Shown piece by piece: positions 8,276 to 17,529 of a DNA stretch of 64,000 nucleotides. Every line of letters starts with the position of its first letter. Positions within the stretch are counted from its first letter, which is position 1. Made by a program: the position numbers and the translations under genes. Below the pieces are notes generated by a model. The model was not told the origin of the DNA, searched no databases, and saw nothing but the letters and a program-made list of their open reading frames with translations. The stretch comes from an uncultured bacterium (GTDB lineage: Bacteria; Cyanobacteriota; Vampirovibrionia; Gastranaerophilales; Gastranaerophilaceae), in contig CACWTN010000005.1 in assembly GCA_902763805.1 (NCBI GenBank), forward strand, positions 239,784-303,783, read 5' to 3'.

Positions 8276-8841
8276 TATACCGTCATAACCTCTTTTTCTT
8301 TTTCTGATACTAACGAATCAATTATTCCAACGTACTTGTCAGTAATTTTCTGTATCTGGTCCTGATTATCTTTAACAGCGTCTTCAGGAAGATTTTCATC
8401 TTTTTCGATTTTCTTGAGGGTATCAACCATATCACGTCTTACGTTTCTTATTGCTACCTTTGTATCTTCACCGAATTTCTTAACATCCTTAGCCGTTTCT
8501 CTTCTTCTTTCTTCCGTCAAAGGCGGGAAGTTAAGACGAATACAAGTGCCGTCATTGTTTGGAGCAACGCCGATTTCAGCTTTAATAACAGCCTTTTCAA
8601 CTTCCTTTAATATTGTCTTATCAAACGGTGTAATAACAAGTGTAGTTCCTTCCGAAACCTGAACCTGAGCCATTTGACGTATAGGAGTGGGCGCTCCGTA
8701 ATACTCTACAATAACTTTATCCAAAATTGCAGGATTTGCACGTCCGGTACGAACTGAAGCAAAGTCTTTTTTTAACTGACCTATAGCTTTTTCCATTTTT
8801 TCTTCGCCGAACAAAAACATTTCATCAAGAGCGTCTGACAT
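8275..8841 (-). CDS. frr: Ribosome recycling factor
   Basis: A 188-residue soluble factor that, with EF-G, splits post-termination ribosomes. The sequence fits the family throughout: SVRTGRANPAILD, YYGAPTPIRQMA, PFDKTILKEVEKA, FPPLTEERRRE and NVRRDMVD. Length is typical (about 185). An AAGGAG box lies 7 nt before the ATG. It sits between pyrH and cdsA, matching the widely conserved pyrH-frr order, and overlaps cdsA by one base. Confidence 0.96.
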   Translation of the reverse strand: MSDALDEMFLFGEEKMEKAIGQLKKDFASVRTGRANPAILDKVIVEYYGAPTPIRQMAQVQVSEGTTLVITPFDKTILKEVEKAVIKAEIGVAPNNDGTCIRLNFPPLTEERRRETAKDVKKFGEDTKVAIRNVRRDMVDTLKKIEKDENLPEDAVKDNQDQIQKITDKYVGIIDSLVSEKEKEVMTV

Positions 8842-8872
8842 AATTTTCTCCTTTTATAAATAAATTTAATTA

Positions 8873-9592
8873 TTAACTTATATAAGTACCTACCGATTCA
8901 CCGTTCTGGATTTTTACCAGACTTCCCTGTGCCTTAAAATCAAATACAATAATCGGAATACCGTTTTGTTTGCACAAAGCACAGGCAGATGTATCCATAA
9001 CCTTCAAATCTTTTTTGATAATATCCGCATAAGATATAGTATCAAGCTTTTTAGCATCAGGATTTGTTTTCGGATCATCCGTGTAAACCCCGTCAACACC
9101 GTTTTTAGCCATAAGCATAACATCTGCGCCAATTTCAGATGCTCTGAGTGCTGATGCGGTATCAGTTGTGAAGAACGGATTACCGGTTCCAGCCGCAAAT
9201 ATTACAACTCTGCCTTTTTCCAAATGCCTTACCGCTTTGTGTCTGTAGTAAGGTTCTGCTATCTGATTCATTGCAATTGCCGTCATAACACGACATTCAA
9301 CTTCAATCTTTTTAAGTGCGCACTGAAGACAAACCGCATTCATAACAGTTGCCAGCATACCTACATAATCGCCTGATGCCTGGTCCATACCAAGTCTTGC
9401 GCTGTTTTTCATGCCGCGGAATATATTACCGCCGCCTACTACAACTGCAATCTCAACTCCGCGCTCATAAATAGAACGGATTTCATCCGCAATCATCTCA
9501 ACAGGCTTCGGGTCTATTCCGAATTGTTGTTCTCCGAGTAATGCTTCTCCGCTAATCTTCAACAACACACGTCTGTATTTATTATCTGCCAT
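8873..9592 (-). CDS. pyrH: UMP kinase PyrH
   Basis: A 239-residue amino-acid-kinase-fold enzyme phosphorylating UMP to UDP. It shows KISGEALLG at the N-terminus, VVGGGNIFRG (UMP/ATP binding), FFTTDTASALRA and KVMDTSACALC. Hexameric and UTP-regulated in the family. Start ATG at 9592 has GAGG 6 nt upstream. First gene of the pyrH-frr-cdsA-rnc block. A 68-nt gap separates it from nagA, enough for its own promoter, although none is clear. Confidence 0.96.
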   Translation of the reverse strand: MADNKYRRVLLKISGEALLGEQQFGIDPKPVEMIADEIRSIYERGVEIAVVVGGGNIFRGMKNSARLGMDQASGDYVGMLATVMNAVCLQCALKKIEVECRVMTAIAMNQIAEPYYRHKAVRHLEKGRVVIFAAGTGNPFFTTDTASALRASEIGADVMLMAKNGVDGVYTDDPKTNPDAKKLDTISYADIIKKDLKVMDTSACALCKQNGIPIIVFDFKAQGSLVKIQNGESVGTYIS

Positions 9593-9660
9593 TAGTTACC
9601 TCGTTTTATTCTATCGTATTAAAAAACCTGCTGTTTGTAAAGTTATTTTTATGAAATACA

Positions 9661-10557
9661 TTACAATTTGATTTCCTTTACATTAAAATCTTCATCCCAT
9701 ACAAGCTCGCCTTTTGGCTCAATACCATGGTAGCGGTATGTATTTTCAATGTATTCCGGCTTGAACAGCCCCTTCTTACCCAATATTTTAACTATATCAG
9801 GGAGCAGACTGACACTTCCTGCAAGCGTCCCTTCTGCAGAACGTGCAGATTTTCCGTCATAAAAAATCTTAAAATCCGCAAATACCGTTTCCTTTAAATC
9901 ACTGTGAGCAATTGGAAGTGCGTCGCTTATCAGTATAATTTTGTCCTGGGGTTTTGTTTTAAACAAAAGTTTTAATGCATCGTCATTTACATGAACACCA
10001 TCTGCAATAACCTCTGTATAGACTTCATCATCGAGAAGAGCGGAAAGTGCTGTCGAGCTCTCTTTGTGCGATATCCCGGACATCGCATTAAAAGTATGCG
10101 TAGCTCCGTCAGGCTTGTTTTCACCATCTTTCCATCCGACACAATGTCCCGCCTGAACTTTAATATTCTTTTTTTTCAGATACGCAATCAAGCCTTCATC
10201 AAGCTCAGGTGCAAGCGTAACAATTTTTATAAAATCATCTTCAAGTTTTTTATAATTTTCTACAGTCAGCGGTAAAAAGTGTTCAACATTATGAATACCA
10301 CATTTTTTCGGATTCAGAAAAATCCCCTCAAGGTGAATACCGAAAATTCCTTCACACTTTTTTGAAGCTTCTTTTATAATACCGATTTGTCTTTTTGTAT
10401 TTTCAACAGAATCCGTTACAAGCGTCGGAAAAAATCCCGTAATTCCTATTTTGCGGAGTTTTTCCGCCAGCTCAACAATATCATTTACTCCGGCTTTGTT
10501 AAAATCAACCCCGAAGGCTCCGTGAAAATGCTGTTCAATTATCGGTAACGTTTTCAT
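9661..10557 (-). CDS. nagA: N-acetylglucosamine-6-phosphate deacetylase-like protein
   Basis: A 298-residue amidohydrolase with NagA signatures in order: EQHFHGAFG (metal-binding HxH), HLEGIFLNPKK (family Glu), QAGHCVG, THTFNAMSGISHKE, VIADGVHV, LISDALP (active-site Asp) and GTLAGSV. Family members are about 380 residues. This protein starts directly at the metal-binding barrel and lacks the N-terminal beta-sandwich segment. Its ATG overlaps the murE stop by one base, so it is coupled to peptidoglycan synthesis and probably recycles cell-wall amino sugars. No nagB lies nearby. Confidence 0.8.
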   Translation of the reverse strand: MKTLPIIEQHFHGAFGVDFNKAGVNDIVELAEKLRKIGITGFFPTLVTDSVENTKRQIGIIKEASKKCEGIFGIHLEGIFLNPKKCGIHNVEHFLPLTVENYKKLEDDFIKIVTLAPELDEGLIAYLKKKNIKVQAGHCVGWKDGENKPDGATHTFNAMSGISHKESSTALSALLDDEVYTEVIADGVHVNDDALKLLFKTKPQDKIILISDALPIAHSDLKETVFADFKIFYDGKSARSAEGTLAGSVSLLPDIVKILGKKGLFKPEYIENTYRYHGIEPKGELVWDEDFNVKEIKL

Positions 10558-12020
10558 TAAACACCTGCAAAAATTTCTCTTACTTTTTCTCTGTCATCAA
10601 AGTGAATAGTCTTGTCTGCAAGGATTTGGTAATCTTCATGTCCCTTACCGGCAACAACTACAACGTCATTAATATTGGCAATTTTGCTTGCTTCTTTTAT
10701 CGCAAGTTCTCTGTCAGGTTCAACAACAACCGTACTTACACTTTTTAAACCGGCAAGAATGTCCGTAATAATTTGCTGAGGGTCTTCAGAACGAGGATTA
10801 TCGCTTGTTACAATAACTTTATCTGCAAGTTCTTCCGCTATTGCACCCATCTTGGGACGTTTTGTTGCATCTCTGTCACCGCCGCATCCGAATACGCATA
10901 TCAGTTTTCCGCTTTTCGGAGTTATTTCTCTTGCAGCCTTAAGAACATTTTCCAAACCGTCAGGAGTATGTGCGTAATCAACAATCACAGTCGGCTTGTT
11001 AACAACTACTTCAAATCTGCCGGCTACACCTTTTATTGATTCAAGAGTTTTTATTGAATTTTCTATATCAAATCCCTGAGCAACCGCAACAGAAAGTGCC
11101 GCAAGAACATTATACACGGAGAACATTCCGTTCATAACCAGTTTAACGTCATACTTCTTGCCGAAAATATCACAGGTAAACGATGCTCCTTTTTCATCAA
11201 ATACAATATTTTGAGCACGCAGATCTGCCGGCATATTTATACCGTAAGTGTAAACCTTGACGCTTGGTTCAATTGCTTCCAAAAACCGTCCTGCATACTC
11301 GTCATCCACATTGATTACTGCAAAATCCCCCAAACACAAATTTTCAAATAACTTAGCTTTTGCTTTAAAATAATTTTGCATCGTTATATGAAAATCAAGG
11401 TGATCCTGGGTAAGGTTTGTAAGCACAGCTCCGTTAAATTCAACATAATCAACCCTATGCTGGGCAAGAGCGTGCGAACTTACTTCCATTACGACATTTG
11501 GAATATTTCTTTCACAAATATCATAAAACAACCCCTGAAGCTCAGGTGCCTGAGGTGTTGTATGTTTTGCATCATGGTAATCATCACCCGAAAACATTTT
11601 GTTACCCAATGTTCCGATAAGCGCGCATTTCTTGTTTTCAGCTTCAAACAATCTCTGGACAAGATGTGTTACAGTAGTTTTTCCGTTTGTACCTGTAACA
11701 CCTATCAAATTAAGTTTTTTGGACGGTGACGCATAAAACAAGTCAGATATCTGAGCTATTGCCTGCTGAGTATCCGCAACCACAATCTGCGGAACATCAA
11801 GATTAAGCATTCTCTCAACAACACAAATGCATGCTCCGTTTTCTACGGCTTCTTCCGCATACTCATGTCCGTCTACGTGTTCTCCCGTTAAGCAAATAAA
11901 CAAATCGTTTTTCTTTGTCTTTTTTGAGTTATATGAAATACCTGTTATTTCTTTGTCAAAATCATCAGTACCTTTTAAATCAATGTAATCAATATTATCT
12001 GTAAAAGTTTTAAGTTCCAT
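10557..12020 (-). CDS. murE: UDP-MurNAc-tripeptide synthetase MurE (meso-DAP type)
   Basis: A 487-residue cytoplasmic ATP-dependent ligase adding the third amino acid to UDP-MurNAc-L-Ala-D-Glu. The P-loop GVTGTNGKTTVTHL lies near 106-120, then TTPQAPELQ, EVSSHALAQHRV and the C-terminal motif SDNPRSEDP near 405. DNPR is the established marker for meso-diaminopimelate specificity, so the wall is DAP type. AAGGAG stands 5 nt before the ATG. Downstream nagA overlaps by 1 nt; upstream is the PBP gene, 19 nt away. The trio forms a wall-synthesis operon. Confidence 0.95.
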   Translation of the reverse strand: MELKTFTDNIDYIDLKGTDDFDKEITGISYNSKKTKKNDLFICLTGEHVDGHEYAEEAVENGACICVVERMLNLDVPQIVVADTQQAIAQISDLFYASPSKKLNLIGVTGTNGKTTVTHLVQRLFEAENKKCALIGTLGNKMFSGDDYHDAKHTTPQAPELQGLFYDICERNIPNVVMEVSSHALAQHRVDYVEFNGAVLTNLTQDHLDFHITMQNYFKAKAKLFENLCLGDFAVINVDDEYAGRFLEAIEPSVKVYTYGINMPADLRAQNIVFDEKGASFTCDIFGKKYDVKLVMNGMFSVYNVLAALSVAVAQGFDIENSIKTLESIKGVAGRFEVVVNKPTVIVDYAHTPDGLENVLKAAREITPKSGKLICVFGCGGDRDATKRPKMGAIAEELADKVIVTSDNPRSEDPQQIITDILAGLKSVSTVVVEPDRELAIKEASKIANINDVVVVAGKGHEDYQILADKTIHFDDREKVREIFAGV

Positions 12021-12039
12021 TTTTTCTCCTTATGTTTTG

Positions 12040-13758
12040 CTAAAATTTATCCGGCTGTAAATTTAAAATACGTGCAATTTGCGTTGAAATTTCTTTAAAA
12101 ATCGGTGCCGCAACTGTATTACCCCAAATTTCACCGCCCTGAGCAGAGTCTACAATTACATAAATCAAAACCTGAGGATCTGTTGCAGGCATATAACCTA
12201 CAATTGAAGTATAAAGTTTATTTGTGTACCCTGACCCGTTTTCTTTTGGTTTAATTGACGTACCTGTCTTTGCAGCTATGTTGTAACTCGGATTTTTAAT
12301 CGGCGATTTACCTCTGTTAATACTTTCCGTCAAAAGCTCCGTAACAACTCTGGCATGCTCAGGCGTCATAACCTGTATTCTCTGAACTTTTTCCGCTTCT
12401 TCTTCCGGCGTATATTTTATAACGTGCGGAGTAACCCTTACGCCGTCGTTTGCAAGAGCGGAAACAGCGGATACCATTTGGATTGCCGTAACAGAAGAAC
12501 CGTATCCGTAACCCATGGTTGCGTGGTCTGATGCATCCCATTTATTCGGCGATTTAAGCAAACCTACCGACTCTGCCGGTAAATCAATTCCCGTTTTGTT
12601 ACCAAATCCGAATTTTTTGAGCATATCGTAGTATTCCTGCCTGCCCATCATCTGTGCAACAAGAACGGATGCTACGTTGCTTGAATGTTCAAATAAATAT
12701 ACCAAATCTATCATCCCAGGGTTCGGATGACGTGCATAGTCGTAGTTCTTAATAGTCCACCAGCCGACTTTTATTTTACCCGTATCATTAATTTTGGAAT
12801 AACGGTTAATCTTACCAAGCTCAATCGCCGATGCTACAGTAATTGTTTTAAAAGTAGACCCAGGAGGGAATACATCGGTAAGCGTCCAGTTTTTTATCTG
12901 ATAACTGGTTGCATGTTTAAAATTATTCGGGTCAAAATACGGATAAACGGCGTACGCAAGTATTTCACCGTTTCTCGGGTTCATAACAATAACCGCACCC
13001 CTTTGCGCATTGAACTTCTGAATTGCTTTCATGAGCTCTTTTTCGCAAACATGCTGAACTGCAGCATCAATAGTAAGTGTTACGTCTTTTCCCTTAACGG
13101 GTTTTGTTGCCGCTACAGGGTCAGTCGTAATATTATAAATAACTTTACCTTTCGGTGTCATCTCAAAAGTTGCTGTTTTTTCAACGCTTTCAAGCTTATC
13201 TGCCGCAGTGCTTTCAACTCCTGATGCAACATCAGCATCAAAGTTGTAGTACCCCAGGACATGTGCCGCCAACGTTCCCTGAGGATATGTACGAATACTC
13301 TTTTTATCCATAGGGATTTCTCTGAGATTAAGCTTTGCTATCTCATCTTTGGTATGTCTGTCAACATTTTTCTTTAACGCTACAATCGAAGTATTTTTTC
13401 TTAATTTTTCAGTCAAATCATACTGGGATATTTTCAGAATCGGCGCAAGTATTCTTGCAAGCTCCTCGGGTTCGTGAACATAATCAGCACGACGGGCAAA
13501 GATATCATAATACACCGTATCCGTTGCCAGTTTTATGCCGTTCCTGTCATAAATATCACCGCGCATTACAAACGCACTCGCTCTGCGCTGATTTTTCGCT
13601 TTTACCCTGAAATGTCTTGTATCAAGAATTTGAATACAAAAAAGATAAATAATAAATCCTACAATAGCAAGCAGAAATAATCCCTGAAAGATTGTTAATC
13701 GTTTCTGGAACATTATATTTCTGGCACTTTTATTGTTATCTCTCAGCATTCTCCCCAT
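12040..13758 (-). CDS. ftsI: Division-type penicillin-binding protein (FtsI/PBP2b class)
   Basis: A class B PBP with a basic cytoplasmic tail, one TM helix (IFQGLFLLAIVGFIIYLF), a dimerisation domain starting RGDIYDRNG, and a transpeptidase domain with all three active-site motifs: PPGSTFK (Ser about 301), SSN (about 356) and KTGTS (about 498). It crosslinks septal peptidoglycan in the periplasm. A TTG start at 13776 was rejected because it lies within the promoter. ATG 13758 lies exactly 6 nt after the -10 (leaderless); ATG 13749, with GGGGAG too close, is the alternative. Adjacent murE supports the division-cluster assignment. Confidence 0.9.
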   Translation of the reverse strand: MGRMLRDNNKSARNIMFQKRLTIFQGLFLLAIVGFIIYLFCIQILDTRHFRVKAKNQRRASAFVMRGDIYDRNGIKLATDTVYYDIFARRADYVHEPEELARILAPILKISQYDLTEKLRKNTSIVALKKNVDRHTKDEIAKLNLREIPMDKKSIRTYPQGTLAAHVLGYYNFDADVASGVESTAADKLESVEKTATFEMTPKGKVIYNITTDPVAATKPVKGKDVTLTIDAAVQHVCEKELMKAIQKFNAQRGAVIVMNPRNGEILAYAVYPYFDPNNFKHATSYQIKNWTLTDVFPPGSTFKTITVASAIELGKINRYSKINDTGKIKVGWWTIKNYDYARHPNPGMIDLVYLFEHSSNVASVLVAQMMGRQEYYDMLKKFGFGNKTGIDLPAESVGLLKSPNKWDASDHATMGYGYGSSVTAIQMVSAVSALANDGVRVTPHVIKYTPEEEAEKVQRIQVMTPEHARVVTELLTESINRGKSPIKNPSYNIAAKTGTSIKPKENGSGYTNKLYTSIVGYMPATDPQVLIYVIVDSAQGGEIWGNTVAAPIFKEISTQIARILNLQPDKF

Positions 13759-13764
13759 AACTAA

Positions 13765-13794
13765 ATAATACCACAATCATATACAAAAAGTTAA
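13765..13794 (-). promoter_or_regulatory. Promoter of ftsI-murE-nagA, leaderless type
   Basis: On the minus strand, TTAACT (13789-13794), 18 nt, and an extended -10 TGG-TATTAT (13765-13773). Six nucleotides separate the -10 from the ATG at 13758. Confidence 0.55.
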
Positions 13795-13812
13795 CAAGTA
13801 AAGTTTAGTAAA

Positions 13813-14643
13813 TTATAATCCGTATAAATCCCTTGTATTAAAATAAAGAAGGCTGTTAAGAAGATTGTCGTCCTGAAAATAAGAGCCGATTTTTACCTTA
13901 AAATTATCAAGATTTTTTCTGTATAATTCGTTTGTTTGGTTAAATTCTCCGATTGGCGCATCGGATGCCCATAAAATACGACTGGTATAATCACCTTTTG
14001 ATGTACTTTTAAGCGCTTCTATAAGTTCAATCACATCCTCCATATTTCCCGTTCCGAAATCCATCCATGAAACATCGCAATATAAAGTCGCACTTTCGTT
14101 TTCGATTGAATCAAGCATAATTTTTATTGCTTCTTCATGCGACTCTTTGGGTCCTGTCGAAAGGTGGCCCAATATTATCGGAACATCAGGAAATTGTTTT
14201 GCTTTTTCGTAAATAAGAGCCGGCGAAGAAAACCTTGATTTGATATGCCCCGAATGAAATAAACAAGGCTTTTTAAACTCCCGTGCAAGTTCCAGATACT
14301 TGTCATATTTCGGAGAATTCGCAGGCAGTTTTTCACATTCAGGATGAAATTTTAACCCAATAAACTGAGGATACTCCGTAAGTAAATATTTCATCACATG
14401 GTTATCAAGCGATTTGTCAGCTTCACAAACCGCAAGCGGAAGTATTTTTTTATACTTTTTTGCAACCCGTATCATATCCAAATTGCAATCAAGCTCACTT
14501 TTTTTATTAACCGCATCTATACCTTCTAAGTTTGAACAAATAATGTAATCAACATTTTCTCCGACAACATCAAGAACAAACTCCGGAGAAAAACTTCCCC
14601 ACGGAGAACCCTGACCGTAATGAGTATGCGAATCAATAATCAT
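13813..14643 (-). CDS. Amidohydrolase-superfamily metal-dependent hydrolase
   Basis: A 276-residue TIM-barrel hydrolase of the Amidohydrolase_2 type. The N-terminal MIIDSHTHYG supplies the HxH metal ligands; FHSGHIKSRF and ILGHLSTG carry further His residues; RILWASDAPIG supplies the catalytic Asp. Glu in GLKFHPECEKL may orient substrate. The substrate is unknown; such proteins act on lactones, amides or decarboxylate aromatic acids. It lies upstream of ftsI on the same strand, but ftsI has its own promoter. Start is set by the extended -10 six nt upstream; no Shine-Dalgarno. Confidence 0.8.
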   Translation of the reverse strand: MIIDSHTHYGQGSPWGSFSPEFVLDVVGENVDYIICSNLEGIDAVNKKSELDCNLDMIRVAKKYKKILPLAVCEADKSLDNHVMKYLLTEYPQFIGLKFHPECEKLPANSPKYDKYLELAREFKKPCLFHSGHIKSRFSSPALIYEKAKQFPDVPIILGHLSTGPKESHEEAIKIMLDSIENESATLYCDVSWMDFGTGNMEDVIELIEALKSTSKGDYTSRILWASDAPIGEFNQTNELYRKNLDNFKVKIGSYFQDDNLLNSLLYFNTRDLYGL

Positions 14644-14649
14644 AACACT

Positions 14650-14658
14650 ATTCTAGCA
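14650..14658 (-). promoter_or_regulatory. Extended -10 of the amidohydrolase gene
   Basis: TGC-TAGAAT on the minus strand, then AGTGTT, then the ATG at 14643. The 6-nt spacing predicts a leaderless mRNA. Confidence 0.55.
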
Positions 14659-14682
14659 TATTTATCAGGCAATTATAATACT

Positions 14683-15357
14683 TTAATTCCAGAAAAATTT
14701 TAATAATTTTTTTAACTTTTGTTTGGGTGTTTCTTTTGGCAAAAAGTCATAAAACTCTATGCTATCAGTTGGAGATATTTTTACGACATCGCAAACTTTT
14801 TGCAGGTCTTTCATGGAAGCAACATAGTTATCTTTTTTATAAATATCATTCATACAAACATACAGAGTATCTGCGTTTGCTTCGTAAAGCATACTAACTT
14901 CCTCATTATTTGTTCCTTTTATAATCGTGGTTGGAAGTCCTTTGCATTTTGTTTCATTTTCAAATTTATCAAACAATTCGGTCGAATATTTATAATTTTT
15001 CTTTGAGCCTATAATAATCGCATTTGTTCCTTTTATTAAATTTGCAAGCACAGGGAATTTTTCAAGATTTGCACGAATGTTTTCAACATGCCAAAACAGA
15101 GGAGCTCTTTTGCCTTTTTCTGCACATATTCCTGCAGTACAGGTTTTTACACCTTTTGTATATCCCCGAAGTACATTGGTTTTATAACAGTTGGAACGAG
15201 CTTTTTCATTATTGGATATACAGAAATGGTAAATATTAGCAAAATCTTTGTTTTTAAAGCGTGCAAAAACTTTACCCAGACCCTGCGGAGATAAAAATAC
15301 TATTCTGGATTTGAAAGCAATACTGCTCTGATTTGAATAATCGACCGTACTATACAT
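14683..15357 (-). CDS. F-motif protein with possible Cys/His active site
   Basis: A 224-residue soluble protein beginning MYSTVDYSNQSSIAFKSR; the F-motif is IAFKS (Phe15). After it come CTAGIC (Cys73) and APLFWHVEN (His90), then AIIIGSKKN (about 115) and DTLYVCMNDI (about 170). A Cys followed by a His in such contexts is reminiscent of CheD-like or papain-like amidohydrolases; this is inference only. The C-terminus is Lys-rich. It lies downstream of radA on the same strand. A possible TTTACACA half-site lies upstream, and the start has only a weak GGG. Confidence 0.7.
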   Translation of the reverse strand: MYSTVDYSNQSSIAFKSRIVFLSPQGLGKVFARFKNKDFANIYHFCISNNEKARSNCYKTNVLRGYTKGVKTCTAGICAEKGKRAPLFWHVENIRANLEKFPVLANLIKGTNAIIIGSKKNYKYSTELFDKFENETKCKGLPTTIIKGTNNEEVSMLYEANADTLYVCMNDIYKKDNYVASMKDLQKVCDVVKISPTDSIEFYDFLPKETPKQKLKKLLKFFWN

Positions 15358-15437
15358 ACATTACCCGAAACCTTTACACATAGATATAAAGTCCCCTAGT
15401 ATACAAAATTTGCCTGTTTTTTAATAAATATTTACAT

Positions 15438-16817
15438 TTATTGGTTTTTTACGGGTTTTACACCACGGGTAATTGCTTCTAATATTCTCTTAACTTTAAC
15501 AATTTCAATTCCGTCATATTTTTCCTGAACTTCGTTTGCTTCAGGAATTATTATGCGCTTAAATCCGAGTTTCTGAGCTTCATTTATGCGTTTTTCGATA
15601 TGGTTAACCGCTCTTATCTCACCCGACAAACCAAGTTCGCCGACTATTGCAGTCTGGAGGTCAAACACAACATCTCTTACACAGGTAACAATAGCAAGCG
15701 CAATACCCAAATCGGCAGCCGGCTCATCTACATCAATACCGCCGATTACATTAACGTAAACATCCTGTTTTGAAAGATTTAACCCTATTCTTTTTTCAAG
15801 AACCGCAAGAATTTGCAGAACCCTTCCTGTATCAACACCGTTTGCAACCCTTCTCGGCGCAGGATAAGGTGTTGTCCCGACAAGCGCCTGAATTTCGACT
15901 AGCAACGGTCTTGTTCCTTCGCTTGTAACAATAATTGTACTTCCAGGAGTTTGAGTTTGACTGTATTCTTTGAGGAAAAGCTCACTCGGATTAATAACTT
16001 CTGTTAAACCTTTACCGCCCATCTCAAAGATACCGACTTCTGACGTATTTCCGAAACGGTTTTTTATCGAACGCAAAATTCTGTATGATTTATACTTGTC
16101 ACCTTCAAACTGAATGACCGCATCCACCATATGCTCCAACACTTTCGGCCCAGCAATATTTCCCTCTTTAGTAACATGACCGATAACAATTACTGAAACA
16201 TTTTTTGATTTTGCAGTCTGCATAAGAGAGTTGCAGCATTCTCTGATTTGTGAAACACTCCCTGCTGAGCTTTGAATAAGTGAAGTATAAATCGCCTGAA
16301 TACTGTCTACTATAACCAAATCAGGAGAAAGAGCTTCAATATGCTTTTTAATAAGTTCAAGATTTGTCTGGGGATAGATGTACAAATTATCAGACTTAAC
16401 CCCCAAGCGCTCTGCTCTGAGTTTAACCTGACCTGCAGATTCTTCCGCCGAAACATAAAGTATTTTTTTATCCTGTCTGCAAAGCTCGCCTGAAGTCTGC
16501 AAAAGTAATGTCGATTTACCGATTCCCGGGTCGCCTGCAAGCAAAACAAGAGAGCCCTGAACTATTCCGCCCCCAAGAACTCTGTCAAACTCTGATATGT
16601 TTGTTGAAAATCTTATCTCAGAGTTCATTTTTATATCAGAAAGCTTCATTGGGGGAGCTGAATCAACAACTTCAACAACGGCTTCTTTTTTTAACCCCGT
16701 TGTATCTATCTCCTCAACAAAAGAACCCCAGCTTCCGCACTCAGGACATTTACCCAAATAACCTGCCGTTTCATATCCGCAATTTTGACATACATATTTT
16801 GATTTAACTTTAGCCAT
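15438..16817 (-). CDS. radA: DNA repair protein RadA/Sms
   Basis: A 459-residue RecA-like branch-migration helicase. The N-terminal zinc finger has Cys10, Cys13, Cys24 and Cys27 (CQNCGYETAGYLGKCPEC). The Walker A LLAGDPGIGKST lies near 95, the RadA-specific KNRFG motif follows (IKNRFGNTSE), and the C-terminal Lon-like domain includes DVYVNVIGGIDVDEPAADLG. Length and motif order are canonical. It processes recombination intermediates at the nucleoid. Upstream is a LysM protein with a hairpin in between. No convincing Shine-Dalgarno; the sequence before the ATG is A-rich. Confidence 0.96.
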   Translation of the reverse strand: MAKVKSKYVCQNCGYETAGYLGKCPECGSWGSFVEEIDTTGLKKEAVVEVVDSAPPMKLSDIKMNSEIRFSTNISEFDRVLGGGIVQGSLVLLAGDPGIGKSTLLLQTSGELCRQDKKILYVSAEESAGQVKLRAERLGVKSDNLYIYPQTNLELIKKHIEALSPDLVIVDSIQAIYTSLIQSSAGSVSQIRECCNSLMQTAKSKNVSVIVIGHVTKEGNIAGPKVLEHMVDAVIQFEGDKYKSYRILRSIKNRFGNTSEVGIFEMGGKGLTEVINPSELFLKEYSQTQTPGSTIIVTSEGTRPLLVEIQALVGTTPYPAPRRVANGVDTGRVLQILAVLEKRIGLNLSKQDVYVNVIGGIDVDEPAADLGIALAIVTCVRDVVFDLQTAIVGELGLSGEIRAVNHIEKRINEAQKLGFKRIIIPEANEVQEKYDGIEIVKVKRILEAITRGVKPVKNQ

Positions 16818-16831
16818 TTTTTACCATAAAG

Positions 16832-16859
16832 AAAGATTTGACTGTTACGCCAAATCTTT
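16832..16859 (-). terminator. Hairpin downstream of the LysM gene
   Basis: A 9-bp inverted repeat (AAAGATTTG and its complement) with a 10-nt loop, followed on the minus strand by CTTTATGG. Probably a weak terminator or attenuator between the LysM gene and radA. Confidence 0.45.
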
Positions 16860-16897
16860 TCATAAACTACACCTTACACCTTATTAAATTACCCCGA

Positions 16898-17452
16898 CTA
16901 ACCTTTGTTTACGGGAATTATCAGCTTTTGACCAATAGACAAAGCGTTCGGATTTGCCATTTTGTTAGCTTCCTGAATCATATTAACTTTATCCATATCA
17001 AATGAGCCGTAAAATCTTATTACGATACTTTCCAGAGTATCACCTTCTTTGACCGTATATTCTTCTTTTGTCATAGTCTGAACAGCCGGTGTCTTTGAAG
17101 TATCAGCAGGAATAAATCTGAATTTTGCATTTTCTTCAACCGCAGGTTTAACTTTTGGTACCGCATCTTCTTTAGGAGTTGATATGTTAATCAATATACT
17201 TACAAAAGTTGTGATTAATAATGTTACAATAACACCTGCAATTAAACCTATTACAAAGTAAACCTGAGGAGCTTTTTCAGTTCTTTGTTGTTTAACACCA
17301 AAGTTTTGAAGAAGAACATCAAGTTCTCTGTTTTTACTTTGCTGTCTGTAAAAATCTTCGTTCTGATGTTCTCTGTTATAACGAGTCAGAGCTTCCATCA
17401 TCGCAACTTTTTCTCTTGTAATATTTGATCTTCTAAGTGTTGTGCTTTTCAT
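16898..17452 (-). CDS. Single-pass membrane protein with C-terminal LysM domain
   Basis: A 184-residue protein with a basic cytoplasmic N-terminus (about 1-60), one TM helix at 64-90 (VYFVIGLIAGVIVTLL), a short linker and a LysM domain at about 131-180 (EYTVKEGDTLESIVIRFYG, ending ALSIGQKLIIP). Type II topology puts LysM in the periplasm, where it would bind glycan strands of peptidoglycan. No catalytic domain is present, so it is likely a wall-anchoring or scaffold protein. GAGGGG precedes the ATG. A TGTAACAA inverted repeat lies 78-107 nt upstream. Confidence 0.85.
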   Translation of the reverse strand: MKSTTLRRSNITREKVAMMEALTRYNREHQNEDFYRQQSKNRELDVLLQNFGVKQQRTEKAPQVYFVIGLIAGVIVTLLITTFVSILINISTPKEDAVPKVKPAVEENAKFRFIPADTSKTPAVQTMTKEEYTVKEGDTLESIVIRFYGSFDMDKVNMIQEANKMANPNALSIGQKLIIPVNKG

Positions 17453-17529
17453 AACCCCTCACAGCTTTGCGGTATACTTTACTGCTATTGTAATTAAAAA
17501 TTAACATAAAACCGAATACCGTGCAAATT

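Noticed and set aside
12727-13224. 165-aa plus-strand ORF inside ftsI
   Set aside because: Antisense to the transpeptidase domain, with no ribosome-binding site and Cys/Arg-rich composition typical of shadow frames.
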